This document shows positions 17,169 through 26,701 of a stretch of 64,000 bases of DNA, piece after piece. This DNA comes from UBA6136 sp044237765 (GTDB taxonomy: Bacteria > Pseudomonadota > Gammaproteobacteria > Methylococcales > Methylococcaceae), in contig JBIIEQ010000004.1 in assembly GCA_044237765.1 (NCBI GenBank), positions 1 to 64,000 on the forward strand. Reading direction: 5' to 3'. The notes under the pieces were generated by a model. The model was not told the DNA's origin, searched no databases, and was given only the letters and a program-made list of their open reading frames with translations. A program made the position numbers and the translations under genes. The number at the start of each line of letters is the position of its first letter. Positions within the stretch are counted from its first letter, which is position 1.

Positions 17169-18542
17169 ATGCACCTCGAAGTCATCATTCTCGCGGCGGG
17201 CCAGGGTACCCGGATGCGTTCAGCGACACCCAAGGTTTTGCACAAGGTAGGGCAATGGCCCCTGCTTGAACATGTCCACCGGCTGGCCATGTCCCTATCG
17301 CCCAAAAAGGTCTCGATCATTTACGGTCATGGTGGCGAGGATGTTCTGGCGCAACTGTCGCACCTGGACACTTTGTGGATTGAACAGAAGGAGCGCCTGG
17401 GAACTGGACATGCCGTGATGCAATTGTCCGACGATATCGGCGATGACGCGAACGTGCTCATACTCTATGGCGATGTGCCACTGCTGAGAAAGAATACCGT
17501 CGAGAAGCTTCTGGCTCTTGTCGGGGAGAAGAGTATCGGTCTTTTGACCGTGGAGCTTGATGACCCCCATGGGTACGGCAGGATAGTTCGCGACGCGTCT
17601 GGCTCGGTGATGAAGATTGTTGAGCAGAAGGATGCCAATTCGGAAGAAAAGGCGATTACGGAAGGCAATACTGGAATTCTCGCGGTGAATGGCGGCAGGC
17701 TCAAGGGCTGGCTGAAGCGTCTCGATAACAAGAATGCGCAGGGCGAATACTATCTGACCGACATCATTGGTCTGGCAGTAAAGGACGGCTTGGTCGTCAA
17801 GACTGTCCGGGCGGCCAATGTTGATGAAGTGCTTGGGGTCAATGATCGTCAGCAACTGGCTCATCTTGAGCGCGTATATCAGAACGATTGGGCCAGGCGG
17901 CTGATGGCGGCCGGCGTCACGCTCAGAGATCCGGCTCGTTTTGACCTTAGGGGGGAGATTGTTCATATCGGCCGGGATGTTGAAATTGACGTGAACGTCA
18001 TTCTGGAGGGTCAGATCCGTATCGGCGATCGAGTCAGAATAGGACCAAACACGGTGATTCGCGACAGTGAAATTGGTGACGACGTCGAAATCCAGGCCAT
18101 GTGTGTCATCGAAAAGGCCCAGGTCGGGCGAGGTTCCCGCATCGGACCGTTTGCCCGATTGAGACCAGAAACCCGACTCGCCGAACAGGTGCATGTGGGT
18201 AACTTCGTCGAAATCAAGAAATCCACGGTGTCCAGCCGCTCTAAAATCAATCACCTCAGTTATGTGGGGGATGCGATCGTGGGCAGTGATGTGAATATTG
18301 GTGCCGGCACTATTACTTGTAATTACGACGGGGCAAACAAGTTCCAGACCGTGATCGAGGACGGTGCTTTTATCGGTTCCGATACCCAGCTCGTGGCCCC
18401 TGTCACCGTCGGAAAAAATGCCACCATCGGCGCCGGGTCCACCATAACCAAGGATGCTCCCGAAAGTGCGCTGACCTTGAGTCGGGTCAAGCAATTAACC
18501 CGTGAAGGCTGGAAGCGGCCCGCAAAAATCAAGGGGGATTGA
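17169..18542 (+). CDS. glmU: Bifunctional GlcNAc-1-P uridyltransferase / GlcN-1-P acetyltransferase GlmU
   Basis: Makes UDP-GlcNAc for peptidoglycan and lipopolysaccharide in two reactions. The 457-residue protein has an N-terminal nucleotidyltransferase domain (LAAGQGTRMRSATPKVLH at about 8-25) and a C-terminal left-handed beta-helix acetyltransferase (hexapeptide repeats from about 250, with NHLSYVGDAIVGSDVNIGAG). It forms a unit with glmS 3 bases downstream, so the pathway from fructose-6-P to UDP-GlcNAc is encoded together apart from GlmM. Confidence 0.97.
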   Translation: MHLEVIILAAGQGTRMRSATPKVLHKVGQWPLLEHVHRLAMSLSPKKVSIIYGHGGEDVLAQLSHLDTLWIEQKERLGTGHAVMQLSDDIGDDANVLILYGDVPLLRKNTVEKLLALVGEKSIGLLTVELDDPHGYGRIVRDASGSVMKIVEQKDANSEEKAITEGNTGILAVNGGRLKGWLKRLDNKNAQGEYYLTDIIGLAVKDGLVVKTVRAANVDEVLGVNDRQQLAHLERVYQNDWARRLMAAGVTLRDPARFDLRGEIVHIGRDVEIDVNVILEGQIRIGDRVRIGPNTVIRDSEIGDDVEIQAMCVIEKAQVGRGSRIGPFARLRPETRLAEQVHVGNFVEIKKSTVSSRSKINHLSYVGDAIVGSDVNIGAGTITCNYDGANKFQTVIEDGAFIGSDTQLVAPVTVGKNATIGAGSTITKDAPESALTLSRVKQLTREGWKRPAKIKGD

Positions 18543-18545
18543 ATC

Positions 18546-20378
18546 ATGTGCGGAATTGTTGGCGCGGTGTCTCACCGCGTAGTCACGCCCATTCTGCTGG
18601 AGGGCCTGAGACGGCTTGAATATCGGGGATACGATTCTGCCGGTGTGGCCGTCCTTGATGCATCGAATCAGCTGATACGAGTTCGCCGCAAAGGCAAGAT
18701 TCGTGAGCTGGAGGCGGCGCTCAATGAGACACCGGCCAATGGGCTCATTGGTATTGCGCATACTCGCTGGGCCACTCATGGCGTCCCGTCCGAGCGCAAT
18801 GCCCACCCGCATCTCTGTCGCGAGTCCATAGCCGTCGTCCATAATGGCATCATCGAAAATCACGAAGCGCTGCGAACACAGCTTGAAGCCAAAGGCTATG
18901 TTTTTGAGTCCGAGACGGACACGGAAACCATCGTTCACCAGATTCACGACTACATGGCTTCAGGGCAGCCGTTACTCGATGCCGTGCGACAAACCTGTGA
19001 ACTTCTGGAGGGTGCCTACGCGATTGGGGTCATCTCGACGAGCGATCCCCGGACGCTGATTACCGCCCGTCAGGGCAGCCCCTTGGTCATTGGCCTGGGT
19101 GAAGGCGAGAGCCTGATTGCCTCGGACATTTTCGCCTTGGTGGGCGAAACCCAGCGCTTCGTCTTTCTAGAAGATGGGGATATTGCCGAATTGGGTGTCG
19201 ATTCGGTAAAGATCTTCGACGGGTATGGCCAACTGGTCGATCGTCCCGTGCATATCACGGGTCTCGCGGCCGATGCGGTGGAGCGTGGTGAGTATCGCCA
19301 CTACATGCAAAAGGAAATCCACGAGCAGCCGACCGCCATTGCCAAAACGCTGGAGGGTCGTGTTGCCTCCGGGCAGGTGCTGGATGCGGCTTTCGGTCCG
19401 CTCGCGGCCAAGGCGTTCGATGACATTCGGGCCGTGCAGATCGTTGCCTGCGGCACCAGTTTCCACGCGGGGATGGTCGCCCGCTACTGGATGGAAGACA
19501 TTGCGGGTCTCCCCTGTAATGTCGAGGTAGCCAGCGAGTTTCGCTATCGTCGTCACGTGGTGGCTCCCGGAACCTTGTTCGTCACCATTTCGCAGTCGGG
19601 TGAAACCGCCGACACGCTGGCGGCACTGAAGGAGGCCAAAAAGCTGGGCTATGCCCACACGCTAGCTATCTGCAATGTCCCGGAAAGCTCGATTGTGCGT
19701 GGATCCGAGTCCAGCCTGATGACGCGGGCTGGGCCCGAGGTGGGGGTCGCCTCCACCAAGGCCTTCACCACACAGCTGGTCGCCCTGTTGATTCTGGTTT
19801 TGGCGCTCGGGCGTCGCCACGGATTGGCCCGTGAGCGGGAGGCCCAGATCGTGGGCGAACTCGAATCCTTGCCGCAGCAGGTCGAACACGCTCTCAAGCT
19901 GGAATCAGACATTCAACGCTGGGCGGAACTCTTCGGTGACAAGCATCATGCGCTGTATCTGGGGCGCGGTCCGCAGTATCCCGTGGCCATGGAGGGTGCG
20001 CTCAAGCTGAAGGAAATCTCCTATATCCATGCGGAAGCTTATCCCTCGGGTGAGTTGAAGCATGGGCCGCTGGCCTTGATCGATGATCAGATGCCGGTGG
20101 TGGCGGTAGCTCCGAATGATGAATTGCTGGAGAAGCTCAAATCCAATCTTCAGGAGGTTCATGCTCGGGGTGGCCAGCTATATGTGTTCGCCGATGCCAG
20201 AGTGGCGATGGACTCCGTTCCAGGTGTCAACTTGTTGCGCGTGGCGGAGACGGATGAGGTGGTGGCTCCGATCGTGTTTACCATCCCGCTTCAGTTGCTC
20301 GCCTACCATGTGGCCTTGATCAAGGGGACGGATGTGGACCAGCCGCGCAATCTCGCCAAGTCCGTGACGGTGGAATAG
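18546..20378 (+). CDS. glmS: Glutamine-fructose-6-phosphate aminotransferase GlmS
   Basis: Produces glucosamine-6-phosphate from fructose-6-phosphate and glutamine. The protein has 610 residues, with the N-terminal nucleophile Cys2 (MCGIVGAV), glutaminase motifs HTRWATHG and NGIIEN, two SIS isomerase domains (ISQSGETADTLAAL, SGELKHGPLALI) and the C-terminal PRNLAKSVTVE. Only 3 bases separate it from glmU, so it lacks room for a glmS ribozyme leader. Confidence 0.98.
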   Translation: MCGIVGAVSHRVVTPILLEGLRRLEYRGYDSAGVAVLDASNQLIRVRRKGKIRELEAALNETPANGLIGIAHTRWATHGVPSERNAHPHLCRESIAVVHNGIIENHEALRTQLEAKGYVFESETDTETIVHQIHDYMASGQPLLDAVRQTCELLEGAYAIGVISTSDPRTLITARQGSPLVIGLGEGESLIASDIFALVGETQRFVFLEDGDIAELGVDSVKIFDGYGQLVDRPVHITGLAADAVERGEYRHYMQKEIHEQPTAIAKTLEGRVASGQVLDAAFGPLAAKAFDDIRAVQIVACGTSFHAGMVARYWMEDIAGLPCNVEVASEFRYRRHVVAPGTLFVTISQSGETADTLAALKEAKKLGYAHTLAICNVPESSIVRGSESSLMTRAGPEVGVASTKAFTTQLVALLILVLALGRRHGLAREREAQIVGELESLPQQVEHALKLESDIQRWAELFGDKHHALYLGRGPQYPVAMEGALKLKEISYIHAEAYPSGELKHGPLALIDDQMPVVAVAPNDELLEKLKSNLQEVHARGGQLYVFADARVAMDSVPGVNLLRVAETDEVVAPIVFTIPLQLLAYHVALIKGTDVDQPRNLAKSVTVE

Positions 20379-20445
20379 CCAAGTGCTTGGCCCGGCGATT
20401 GCTTTGAAAAGAGCGCGAATACAAACGGACTGAGGAGAGCAGACG

Positions 20446-21456
20446 ATGCAGTTGGGAATGATTGGTTTGGGTCGGATGGGCGGAAACATGGTACGCCGTC
20501 TGATGCGCGCGGGTCACGAGTGTGTGGTTTTTGATCTTAACGCAGAGTTGGTGAGCGCGCTGGCAACCGAAGGGGCGGTGGCCGCTGAGTCGCTGGAGGC
20601 CTTCGTCAAGGCGCTGAAGCCGCCGCGGGCGGTCTGGGTGATGGTGCCGGCTGCCGTGGTGGACGAAATGCTGGCCCGCGTGCGTGCTCATCTGGAATCC
20701 GGAGACATCGTCATCGATGGCGGCAACTCCTATTACATCGATGACATCCGTCGTGCCAAGGATCTGGCAGGGGATGGGTTGTATTACCTGGATGTGGGCA
20801 CCAGCGGCGGCGTGCATGGACTCGACCGTGGCTATTGCCTGATGATTGGCGGCCCGACCAAACCGGTTCGTCATCTGGATCCCGTCTTCAAGACTTTGGC
20901 GCCCGGTGTGGGCGATGTTGAGCCATCCCCGGGTCGGGAAGAGATCAATGGGACCGCTGAGCTGGGTTATCTTCACTGCGGGCCTTCGGGAGCCGGGCAC
21001 TTCGTCAAAATGGTGCATAACGGCATTGAATATGGGCTGATGGCCGCCTATGCCGAGGGCTTCAATATTCTCAAGCATGCCAATATCGGCGATCAGGCCC
21101 GCGAGGCGGATGCGGAAACGACCCCGCTTCGACATCCCGAGCATTTCCAGTACGACCTCAATCTGGCCGATATTGCCGAGTTGTGGCGGCGCGGCAGTGT
21201 GGTGACTTCATGGCTGCTGGACCTGACCGCCAAGGCGTTGGCGGCGAGTCCTCGACTGGATGAATTTTCCGGCCGCGTTTCCGATTCCGGTGAAGGGCGC
21301 TGGACGGTCAATGCGGCGATCGATCAGGGAACCCCGGCGCCGGTCCTCAGTGCGGCCGTTTTTCAGCGATTTGCATCCCGCGACGAGGATGAATTCGCCT
21401 GCAAGGTCGTTTCTGCCATGCGCTACCACTTTGGTGGTCACCAGGAGAAAAAATGA
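20446..21456 (+). CDS. 6-phosphogluconate dehydrogenase, short (decarboxylating) type
   Basis: Oxidises and decarboxylates 6-phosphogluconate to ribulose-5-phosphate. The N-terminal Rossmann motif is MIGLGRMGGNMVRRLMRAG, then DGGNSYYIDD and the catalytic-region lysine in HFVKMVHNGIEYG. At 336 residues it belongs to the short class, about 130 residues shorter than E. coli Gnd. This class often prefers NAD, but cofactor use here is inference. The stop overlaps the zwf start by 4 bases, so the two oxidative pentose-phosphate dehydrogenases are coupled. Confidence 0.93.
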   Translation: MQLGMIGLGRMGGNMVRRLMRAGHECVVFDLNAELVSALATEGAVAAESLEAFVKALKPPRAVWVMVPAAVVDEMLARVRAHLESGDIVIDGGNSYYIDDIRRAKDLAGDGLYYLDVGTSGGVHGLDRGYCLMIGGPTKPVRHLDPVFKTLAPGVGDVEPSPGREEINGTAELGYLHCGPSGAGHFVKMVHNGIEYGLMAAYAEGFNILKHANIGDQAREADAETTPLRHPEHFQYDLNLADIAELWRRGSVVTSWLLDLTAKALAASPRLDEFSGRVSDSGEGRWTVNAAIDQGTPAPVLSAAVFQRFASRDEDEFACKVVSAMRYHFGGHQEKK

Positions 21457-22982
21457 ACACCCCAGCCAGCCTGATACCGGAGATGCCGGGGCGTCCAGGT
21501 GATTCCTGCGTGATGGTGATCTTCGGCGCGACCGGCGATCTGACCCAGCGCAAGCTGTTGCCCGCCCTTTACAACCTGGCGCGAGCCAAACTGCTTTCCA
21601 GCCGTTTTGCCATTATCGGGACCTCGGTGGAGTCGTTGGGGTCAGATGCCTTTCGCGAGCGCATGGTCGAAGCTATTCGAGCCTATGCCACGGACGAGCT
21701 CGATGCCGGGGTGCTCGCTTGGTTCGAGCAGCGTATTCATTATGTTCCGGGGGATGTGCGTGACCCCGAGTTTTACAGCAAGCTCAAGGACCTGTGCGCC
21801 CAGGTCCGCAGCGATCACGATATCGAGGATAACCACTTCTACTATCTCGCCACCTCGCCGACCTTTTTTGGCGAGATTGTCCGCCAATTGGGGCAGGCGG
21901 GCCTGGCGACCGAGGAGGCTGGAAGCTGGCGCCGGGTCATCATCGAGAAGCCTTTTGGCCATGATCTTGAATCAGCGCGCGAACTGAACACCGATATCAA
22001 GAACGTGCTGCGTGAACGGCAGATTTATCGTATCGATCATTATCTGGGCAAGGAGACCGTCCAGAATATCCTGGTCATGCGCTTTGCCAACAGCATCTTT
22101 GAGCCGATCTGGAATCGCCGCTATATCGATCACGTTCAGATCACTGCCGCCGAAACAGTGGGCGTGGAACGGCGCGGCGCCTATTATGAAACGGCGGGGG
22201 CGCTCCGGGATATGGTGCCCAATCACCTGTTCCAGCTGTTGTCACTTACCACGATGGAACCCCCGGTATCGTTCGAGGCGGACGCCGTGCGTGACGAGCA
22301 GACCAAGGTCCTGCGCGCCGTGCAGATTCCGACCCCCGAGGATGTCCTCAGCAAAATGGCCAGGGGCCAGTATGGCGAGGGTGCCTTGGCCGGTGAGTCC
22401 GTGCCCGGCTACCGGCAAGAACCGAATGTAGCAGATGATTCACGGACCGAGAGCTTCATTGCCATGAAGCTGATGATCGATAACTGGCGATGGGCCGACG
22501 TGCCTTTCTACCTGCGTACCGGCAAGCGAATGGCGGCCCGATCCACGGAAATCGTGATCCAGTTCCGCCGTGCGCCACTGGTGTTGTTTCGCAATACCGC
22601 GATTGATCAACTTCGGACCAATCGGCTGGTGATCCATCTGCAGCCGAATGAAGGCATTTCCCTGCAATTCGGCGCCAAGGTGCCCGGGCCCGTGATGAAG
22701 CTGGGATCCGTCAAAATGGACTTCGACTATGTGGACTATTTTGGCTCCACGCCGGACACGGGCTATGAGCGGCTGCTGCTCGACTGCATGATGGGGGACG
22801 CCACGCTGTTCATGCGTGCCGACATGGTGGAAGCAGGCTGGAGCTTGATCCAGCCGGTGCTGGATGTCTGGAAAGCGCTGCCGCCCCGCACTTTCCCCAA
22901 TTATGAGGCCGGTTCCTGGGGGCCAAGGGAGGCGGATGAACTGCTGGAGCGGGACGGCCGTCACTGGATCAATTTTTCTTGA
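21453..22982 (+). CDS. zwf: Glucose-6-phosphate 1-dehydrogenase
   Basis: First enzyme of the oxidative pentose phosphate pathway, 509 residues. The cofactor-binding motif FGATGDLTQRKLLPALY is near the N-terminus, the active-site motif RIDHYLGKE is present, and NHLFQLLSL and the C-terminal YEAGSWGPREADELL match the family. No gene for 6-phosphogluconolactonase lies beside it. Confidence 0.97.
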   Translation: MNTPASLIPEMPGRPGDSCVMVIFGATGDLTQRKLLPALYNLARAKLLSSRFAIIGTSVESLGSDAFRERMVEAIRAYATDELDAGVLAWFEQRIHYVPGDVRDPEFYSKLKDLCAQVRSDHDIEDNHFYYLATSPTFFGEIVRQLGQAGLATEEAGSWRRVIIEKPFGHDLESARELNTDIKNVLRERQIYRIDHYLGKETVQNILVMRFANSIFEPIWNRRYIDHVQITAAETVGVERRGAYYETAGALRDMVPNHLFQLLSLTTMEPPVSFEADAVRDEQTKVLRAVQIPTPEDVLSKMARGQYGEGALAGESVPGYRQEPNVADDSRTESFIAMKLMIDNWRWADVPFYLRTGKRMAARSTEIVIQFRRAPLVLFRNTAIDQLRTNRLVIHLQPNEGISLQFGAKVPGPVMKLGSVKMDFDYVDYFGSTPDTGYERLLLDCMMGDATLFMRADMVEAGWSLIQPVLDVWKALPPRTFPNYEAGSWGPREADELLERDGRHWINFS

Positions 22983-23042
22983 TCCATTTCGTATGCATCA
23001 GGATTTGTGGCCGACTTACCTCGCATGCGACGAGATGCGGAT

Positions 23043-23483
23043 ATGACGGTGACGCTTCAGCCCTTCTGGCGACACAAGAAGCTGGATGAGCTCACGGAGG
23101 CCGAGTGGGAGTCGCTTTGCGACGGTTGCGGCCGTTGCTGCCTCAACAAGCTTGAGGAAGAGGACACCGGCGAAATCTTTTTTACTCGTGCCGCCTGCCA
23201 TTTGCTGGATATCGAGCGGTGCCGTTGTACTCGTTACAATCAGCGACAGGCCGAGGTGCCCACCTGTCTCAATCTTCGGCAGGGTTTCGATCATTTTCAC
23301 TGGCTGCCCAGGACCTGTGCCTACCGTCTGATGCATGAACGCAAGCCCCTGCCTTATTGGCATCCACTCATCTCGGGTCGGGCCGAATCGGTCCATGAGG
23401 CTGGCATATCCGTTCGAAAATTAGCCATTAGCGAAAAGGAAGTGGGCGATCTGGAAGAGCACATCATTGAGGACTTCGAGTAA
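23043..23483 (+). CDS. ycgN: YcgN-type cysteine cluster protein (UPF0260)
   Basis: A 146-residue protein with the cysteine pattern of the YcgN/YkgJ zinc- or iron-binding family: LCDGCGRCCLNKL, then AACHLLDIERCRC, TCLNL and TCAYRL. E. coli YcgN begins similarly, about ten residues before the PFW motif. The function is unknown. I chose the ATG at 23043. A GTG at 23007 would add 12 residues and has AGGA upstream, so the start is uncertain. Confidence 0.85.
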   Translation: MTVTLQPFWRHKKLDELTEAEWESLCDGCGRCCLNKLEEEDTGEIFFTRAACHLLDIERCRCTRYNQRQAEVPTCLNLRQGFDHFHWLPRTCAYRLMHERKPLPYWHPLISGRAESVHEAGISVRKLAISEKEVGDLEEHIIEDFE

Positions 23484-23582
23484 TAGTACTTCAGGCCGGT
23501 TCGCCTGATTTTTGTTATGCTCCAGCGAACCCCATTCCGTATTTCCCGACAAACGGATTCCCAGGCAATCCGGATACATCCC

Positions 23583-24182
23583 ATGAGTCACGATGAGCTA
23601 GACCTCTTCAAGAAGGAAATGGCCGATGTCCAGCCGTTGTCTCGTCGGCAAGATCGTGTTCTGTCCCGGCCCGACCTGACGCCAAGTCCGGGACTGCTTT
23701 ATCGGCGAGAATCCGCGCAGCGGGCGCAGAAAATGGACGAAAGCCACTTGCCCACCACGTTTGTCGAGCCTGTGCGTCCCGAAGCCATCATCAGTTATCG
23801 GCGTGACGGCATCCAGCATGGGGTATTTCGCCGCTTGCAGAGAGGGGCCTACGAAATCGAGGCGACGCTGGATCTGCATGGGCTGACGGTGGAGCAGGCT
23901 CGTCATGAGGTGTATTCCTTCATCCATGAATGTCTGCGTTACGACGTTCGTTCGGCGTTGATCACCCATGGCAAGGGTCAGCGCAACAAGGACCAGATTC
24001 CCTTGCTCAAAAGCTTTCTCGCCCGCTGGTTACCTCTTTTCCCCGAAGTGATGGCCTTTCATAGTGCCCAGAAATGGCACGGCGGAGCCGGGGCCGTTTA
24101 CGTGCTGCTCCGGAAAAGCGAGAAGGCCAAGGCCGAAACTCGCGAACGACTTGGATTGTCTGCCGGGAAGCCTGAGCCTTGA
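23583..24182 (+). CDS. smrA: Smr-domain protein, SmrA type
   Basis: The protein has 199 residues and resembles E. coli SmrA, a small MutS-related nuclease-domain protein. The N-terminal segment DELDLFKKEMADVQPL and the C-terminal Smr domain (LDLHGLTVEQARHEVYSFI, LITHGKGQRNKD, AQKWHGGAGAVYVLL) are clear. The Smr domain has nicking activity in relatives, but what SmrA does in cells is not settled. The ATG at 23583 fits the family N-terminus better than an ATG at 23517. Confidence 0.9.
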   Translation: MSHDELDLFKKEMADVQPLSRRQDRVLSRPDLTPSPGLLYRRESAQRAQKMDESHLPTTFVEPVRPEAIISYRRDGIQHGVFRRLQRGAYEIEATLDLHGLTVEQARHEVYSFIHECLRYDVRSALITHGKGQRNKDQIPLLKSFLARWLPLFPEVMAFHSAQKWHGGAGAVYVLLRKSEKAKAETRERLGLSAGKPEP

Positions 24183-24193
24183 GTCACAGCGGC

Positions 24194-25282
24194 ATGTCCC
24201 AACATGACGCGGCCATTCAGGCCGCCCAGCAATTTCTGTTTACTTCTGACAGGCCTGAGCTGGACCCACTGGGTCGCGGGCTGATCAATGACACCTATCG
24301 CGTGACCACAGGGACCTCCAGCTGGGTTCTACAACGTATCAATCGCCAGGTTTTTCCTGATCCCGTCGCCGTCATGACGAACCTGAGGCGGGTCACCGAT
24401 CATGCCAGCCGGATACTCAGAGGCTGTCCCGAATCACCCTGGCGCCTGCCCGAGGTGATTTCTACTCGCGCCGGAGATGATGTCTATCAGGATGCCCATG
24501 GCGAATACTGGCGCGCAATTACCTATATCGATCAGACTCACGGTCTCTCCGCCATCACCCAGCCCGAGCAGGCCGACCAGGTGGGACGGGCCTTGGGCTG
24601 GTTTCATGGCCTGGTCGGCGAACTGCCGGCGGATTCTCTGCATGACACCCTCCCCGGATTCCATGTCACGCCGGGCTATCTGATCGAGTTTGATGCGGTG
24701 GTCGCGAAAGGGGTTGCCGGGCCCGATGCGGCAGGACTTGGCGAAGCCCTGGAGTTTGTCGAATCACGCCGGGCCTCCGCTGATGTGCTGGAGATCGCCA
24801 GAGCTCAGGGTCAGCTCAAGCCGCATGTGATCCATGGCGATCCCAAACTGGACAATGTGCTGTTCGATATCGCCAGTGGGCAGGCTGTCAGCCTGATAGA
24901 CCTGGATACGGTCAAACCCGGATTGCTGCATTACGATCTGGGCGACTGTTTCCGGTCCTGCTGCAACAAGGTGAGCGAATCTGCAAAGGCGGGAGGGGCC
25001 GCCTTTGATGTCGGCGTCTTCCGGGCCGTGCTGCAGGGATATTTGCGGGAAGCCAGCTCTATCCTGACTCGGGAAGATCTCGACTATCTCTATGACGCAA
25101 TCAGGCTTTTGCCCTTCGAGCTGGGTCTCCGCTTTCTCACCGACCATCTGGCCGGGAACGTCTACTTCAAGGTGCAAGCCCCGGGCCAGAACCTTGAGCG
25201 TGCGCTCGGGCAGTTCCGGCTGTCGGCGAGTGTCGAAACGCTTGAGGGCGAGATCAGGCGGGTCCTGGTGGCCCTGGCCTGA
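24194..25282 (+). CDS. APH/choline-kinase-like phosphotransferase
   Basis: Kinase of the aminoglycoside phosphotransferase fold, about 362 residues. The catalytic loop HGDPKLDNVLFD and the metal-binding segment SLIDLDTVKPGLLHYDLGD are intact, so it is probably active. Relatives with this layout include N-acetylhexosamine and hydroxylysine/choline kinases, so a sugar or small-alcohol substrate is plausible, but I cannot fix it. A TTG at 24179 overlapping the smrA stop is an alternative start. It lies just upstream of the RibA-RibD cluster and may or may not belong to it, since a weak terminator lies between. Confidence 0.75.
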   Translation: MSQHDAAIQAAQQFLFTSDRPELDPLGRGLINDTYRVTTGTSSWVLQRINRQVFPDPVAVMTNLRRVTDHASRILRGCPESPWRLPEVISTRAGDDVYQDAHGEYWRAITYIDQTHGLSAITQPEQADQVGRALGWFHGLVGELPADSLHDTLPGFHVTPGYLIEFDAVVAKGVAGPDAAGLGEALEFVESRRASADVLEIARAQGQLKPHVIHGDPKLDNVLFDIASGQAVSLIDLDTVKPGLLHYDLGDCFRSCCNKVSESAKAGGAAFDVGVFRAVLQGYLREASSILTREDLDYLYDAIRLLPFELGLRFLTDHLAGNVYFKVQAPGQNLERALGQFRLSASVETLEGEIRRVLVALA

Positions 25283-25313
25283 TGCGCAAGGTGGCGCGAA
25301 ACACCTAGCATGC

Positions 25314-25332
25314 GGGGGCTTCGGCCCCCTTT
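25314..25332 (+). terminator. Short GC hairpin with TTT after the kinase gene
   Basis: GGGGGC-TTCG-GCCCCC followed by only three Ts. It is a weak or partial terminator before the ribA-like fusion gene. A good -10-like TATACT follows at 25339-25344, without a convincing -35. Confidence 0.5.
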
Positions 25333-25378
25333 CTCCGTTATACTGTCCCACTTTTTCCCCGCCCCCAATAGAGCCTGA

Positions 25379-26701
25379 GTGATCAAGAATCTTGTCAAAA
25401 CCCGCCTGCCTACCGGCTTTGGCGATTTTTCCCTGTACCTGTACGTCGAGCACGGCAAGGAGCACCTCGCGCTGGTCAAGGGCGAGGTGCAAGTTAAATC
25501 CGGAGTCCCGGTTCGTGTGCATTCGGAATGCCTGACGGGAGATGTGTTCGGTTCCAGGCGCTGCGACTGTGGTGATCAGCTCAAGCACACGCTGCAGTAT
25601 CTCGGTCGCGTCGAGGCGGGCGTCCTGATCTATCTTCGTCAGGAGGGTCGCGGTATCGGGCTCCGGAAGAAGATGGAAGCCTACAATCTTCAGGATCAGG
25701 GGATGGATACGGTTGAGGCGAACATCCACCTAGGGCATCAGGCGGATGAGCGCGATTACGGAATAGCCGCCCGGATACTCGATGACCTCGGCGTCCAGTC
25801 CATTCGGCTCATTACCAATAATCCGCACAAGGTAGAGGAATTGCAAAGGCACGGCATGACCGTCGAGGCGCGCATCCCGATCGAGGTTGGCCATCATCGG
25901 GACAATATCGACTACCTGCGCTCCAAGGCTGAACGCATGTCGCACTTGCTGAGTTTCCGGGAGCGGACGCCGGAGCATCATGAACTGGCCTTCATCGAAC
26001 CGCTCATTGATCAATTGAATCTGGCCCAAGCCGATGAGGGTCAGGGCTATCCCTTCGTCACGCTGACCTACGCGCAGAGCATGGACGGCAGTATTGCCGC
26101 CGACGGGGGCGCGCCCTTGTTGCTCAGTTCCCAGCAAGCCATGACATTGACCCACTACCTGCGCGCTCATCATGATGGCTTGCTGGTCGGGGTCAATACC
26201 ATTCTGGCGGACGATCCGCAGCTCACAGTGCGCCACTGTGCGGGCGAAAGCCCACAAACCGTGATACTCGACAGTCATTTGCGGACTCCATCCGACAGTC
26301 GGGTACTGGCGCAATCAGGCAAGCCTCCGATCATTCTCACGACCCGTCAGTCCGATCCCGAACAGCGAAGCCGCCTGGCCGCCCGGGGTGCCGTGGTTCT
26401 GGAAGTCTTCGGCGATGACAGCGGCTGTGTCGACATCCGGCAAGCCCTGATCGCCCTCTCGGCCCGGGGCATCCGGACGCTCATGGTCGAGGGCGGCGGA
26501 AAAACCATTTCAACCTTTTTGAAACATCATCTTGTGAATTACTGCGTCATTACCATCACCCCCAAAATCATCGGTGGTCTCAGGGCCATCGAGGGTCTGA
26601 GCGCTTCCGGCGAGGCGCCGCTCACCCTGACCGATTGCCGTTACCAGACACTGGGTTCGGACATCATTGCCTACGGTCCGGTCTGCTTTCCCCAATCATG
26701 A
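25379..26701 (+). CDS. GTP cyclohydrolase II fused to RibD-type reductase domain
   Basis: A 440-residue two-domain protein. Residues 1 to about 200 form a GTP cyclohydrolase II domain with the zinc motif C-x10-C-x-C (ECLTGDVFGSRRCDC), RQEGRGIGLRKK and LGHQADERDYGIAARIL, so it looks catalytically intact. Residues from about 220 form a RibD C-terminal reductase domain (VTLTYAQSMDGSIAADGG, VGVNTILADDPQLTVR, LMVEGGGKTISTFL). The missing piece for riboflavin is the deaminase domain of RibD. The fusion would open GTP to a pyrimidine and reduce its ribosyl side chain. Translation starts with GTG, and the stop overlaps the next gene by 4 bases. It probably serves a special pathway and not housekeeping riboflavin synthesis. 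Confidence 0.85.
   Translation: MIKNLVKTRLPTGFGDFSLYLYVEHGKEHLALVKGEVQVKSGVPVRVHSECLTGDVFGSRRCDCGDQLKHTLQYLGRVEAGVLIYLRQEGRGIGLRKKMEAYNLQDQGMDTVEANIHLGHQADERDYGIAARILDDLGVQSIRLITNNPHKVEELQRHGMTVEARIPIEVGHHRDNIDYLRSKAERMSHLLSFRERTPEHHELAFIEPLIDQLNLAQADEGQGYPFVTLTYAQSMDGSIAADGGAPLLLSSQQAMTLTHYLRAHHDGLLVGVNTILADDPQLTVRHCAGESPQTVILDSHLRTPSDSRVLAQSGKPPIILTTRQSDPEQRSRLAARGAVVLEVFGDDSGCVDIRQALIALSARGIRTLMVEGGGKTISTFLKHHLVNYCVITITPKIIGGLRAIEGLSASGEAPLTLTDCRYQTLGSDIIAYGPVCFPQS

Noticed and set aside
17295..18494. 399-codon minus-strand frame opposite glmU
   Set aside because: Shadow of glmU; no ribosome-binding site or domain pattern.
19548..19562. CACGTG core that might be a ParB site
   Set aside because: Lies inside glmS and its flanks do not match the 16-bp parS consensus. 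No parS was found near parAB.
25283..25378. Possible FMN riboswitch before the GTP cyclohydrolase II fusion
   Set aside because: The 96-base gap holds only a short GC hairpin and none of the conserved riboswitch segments.
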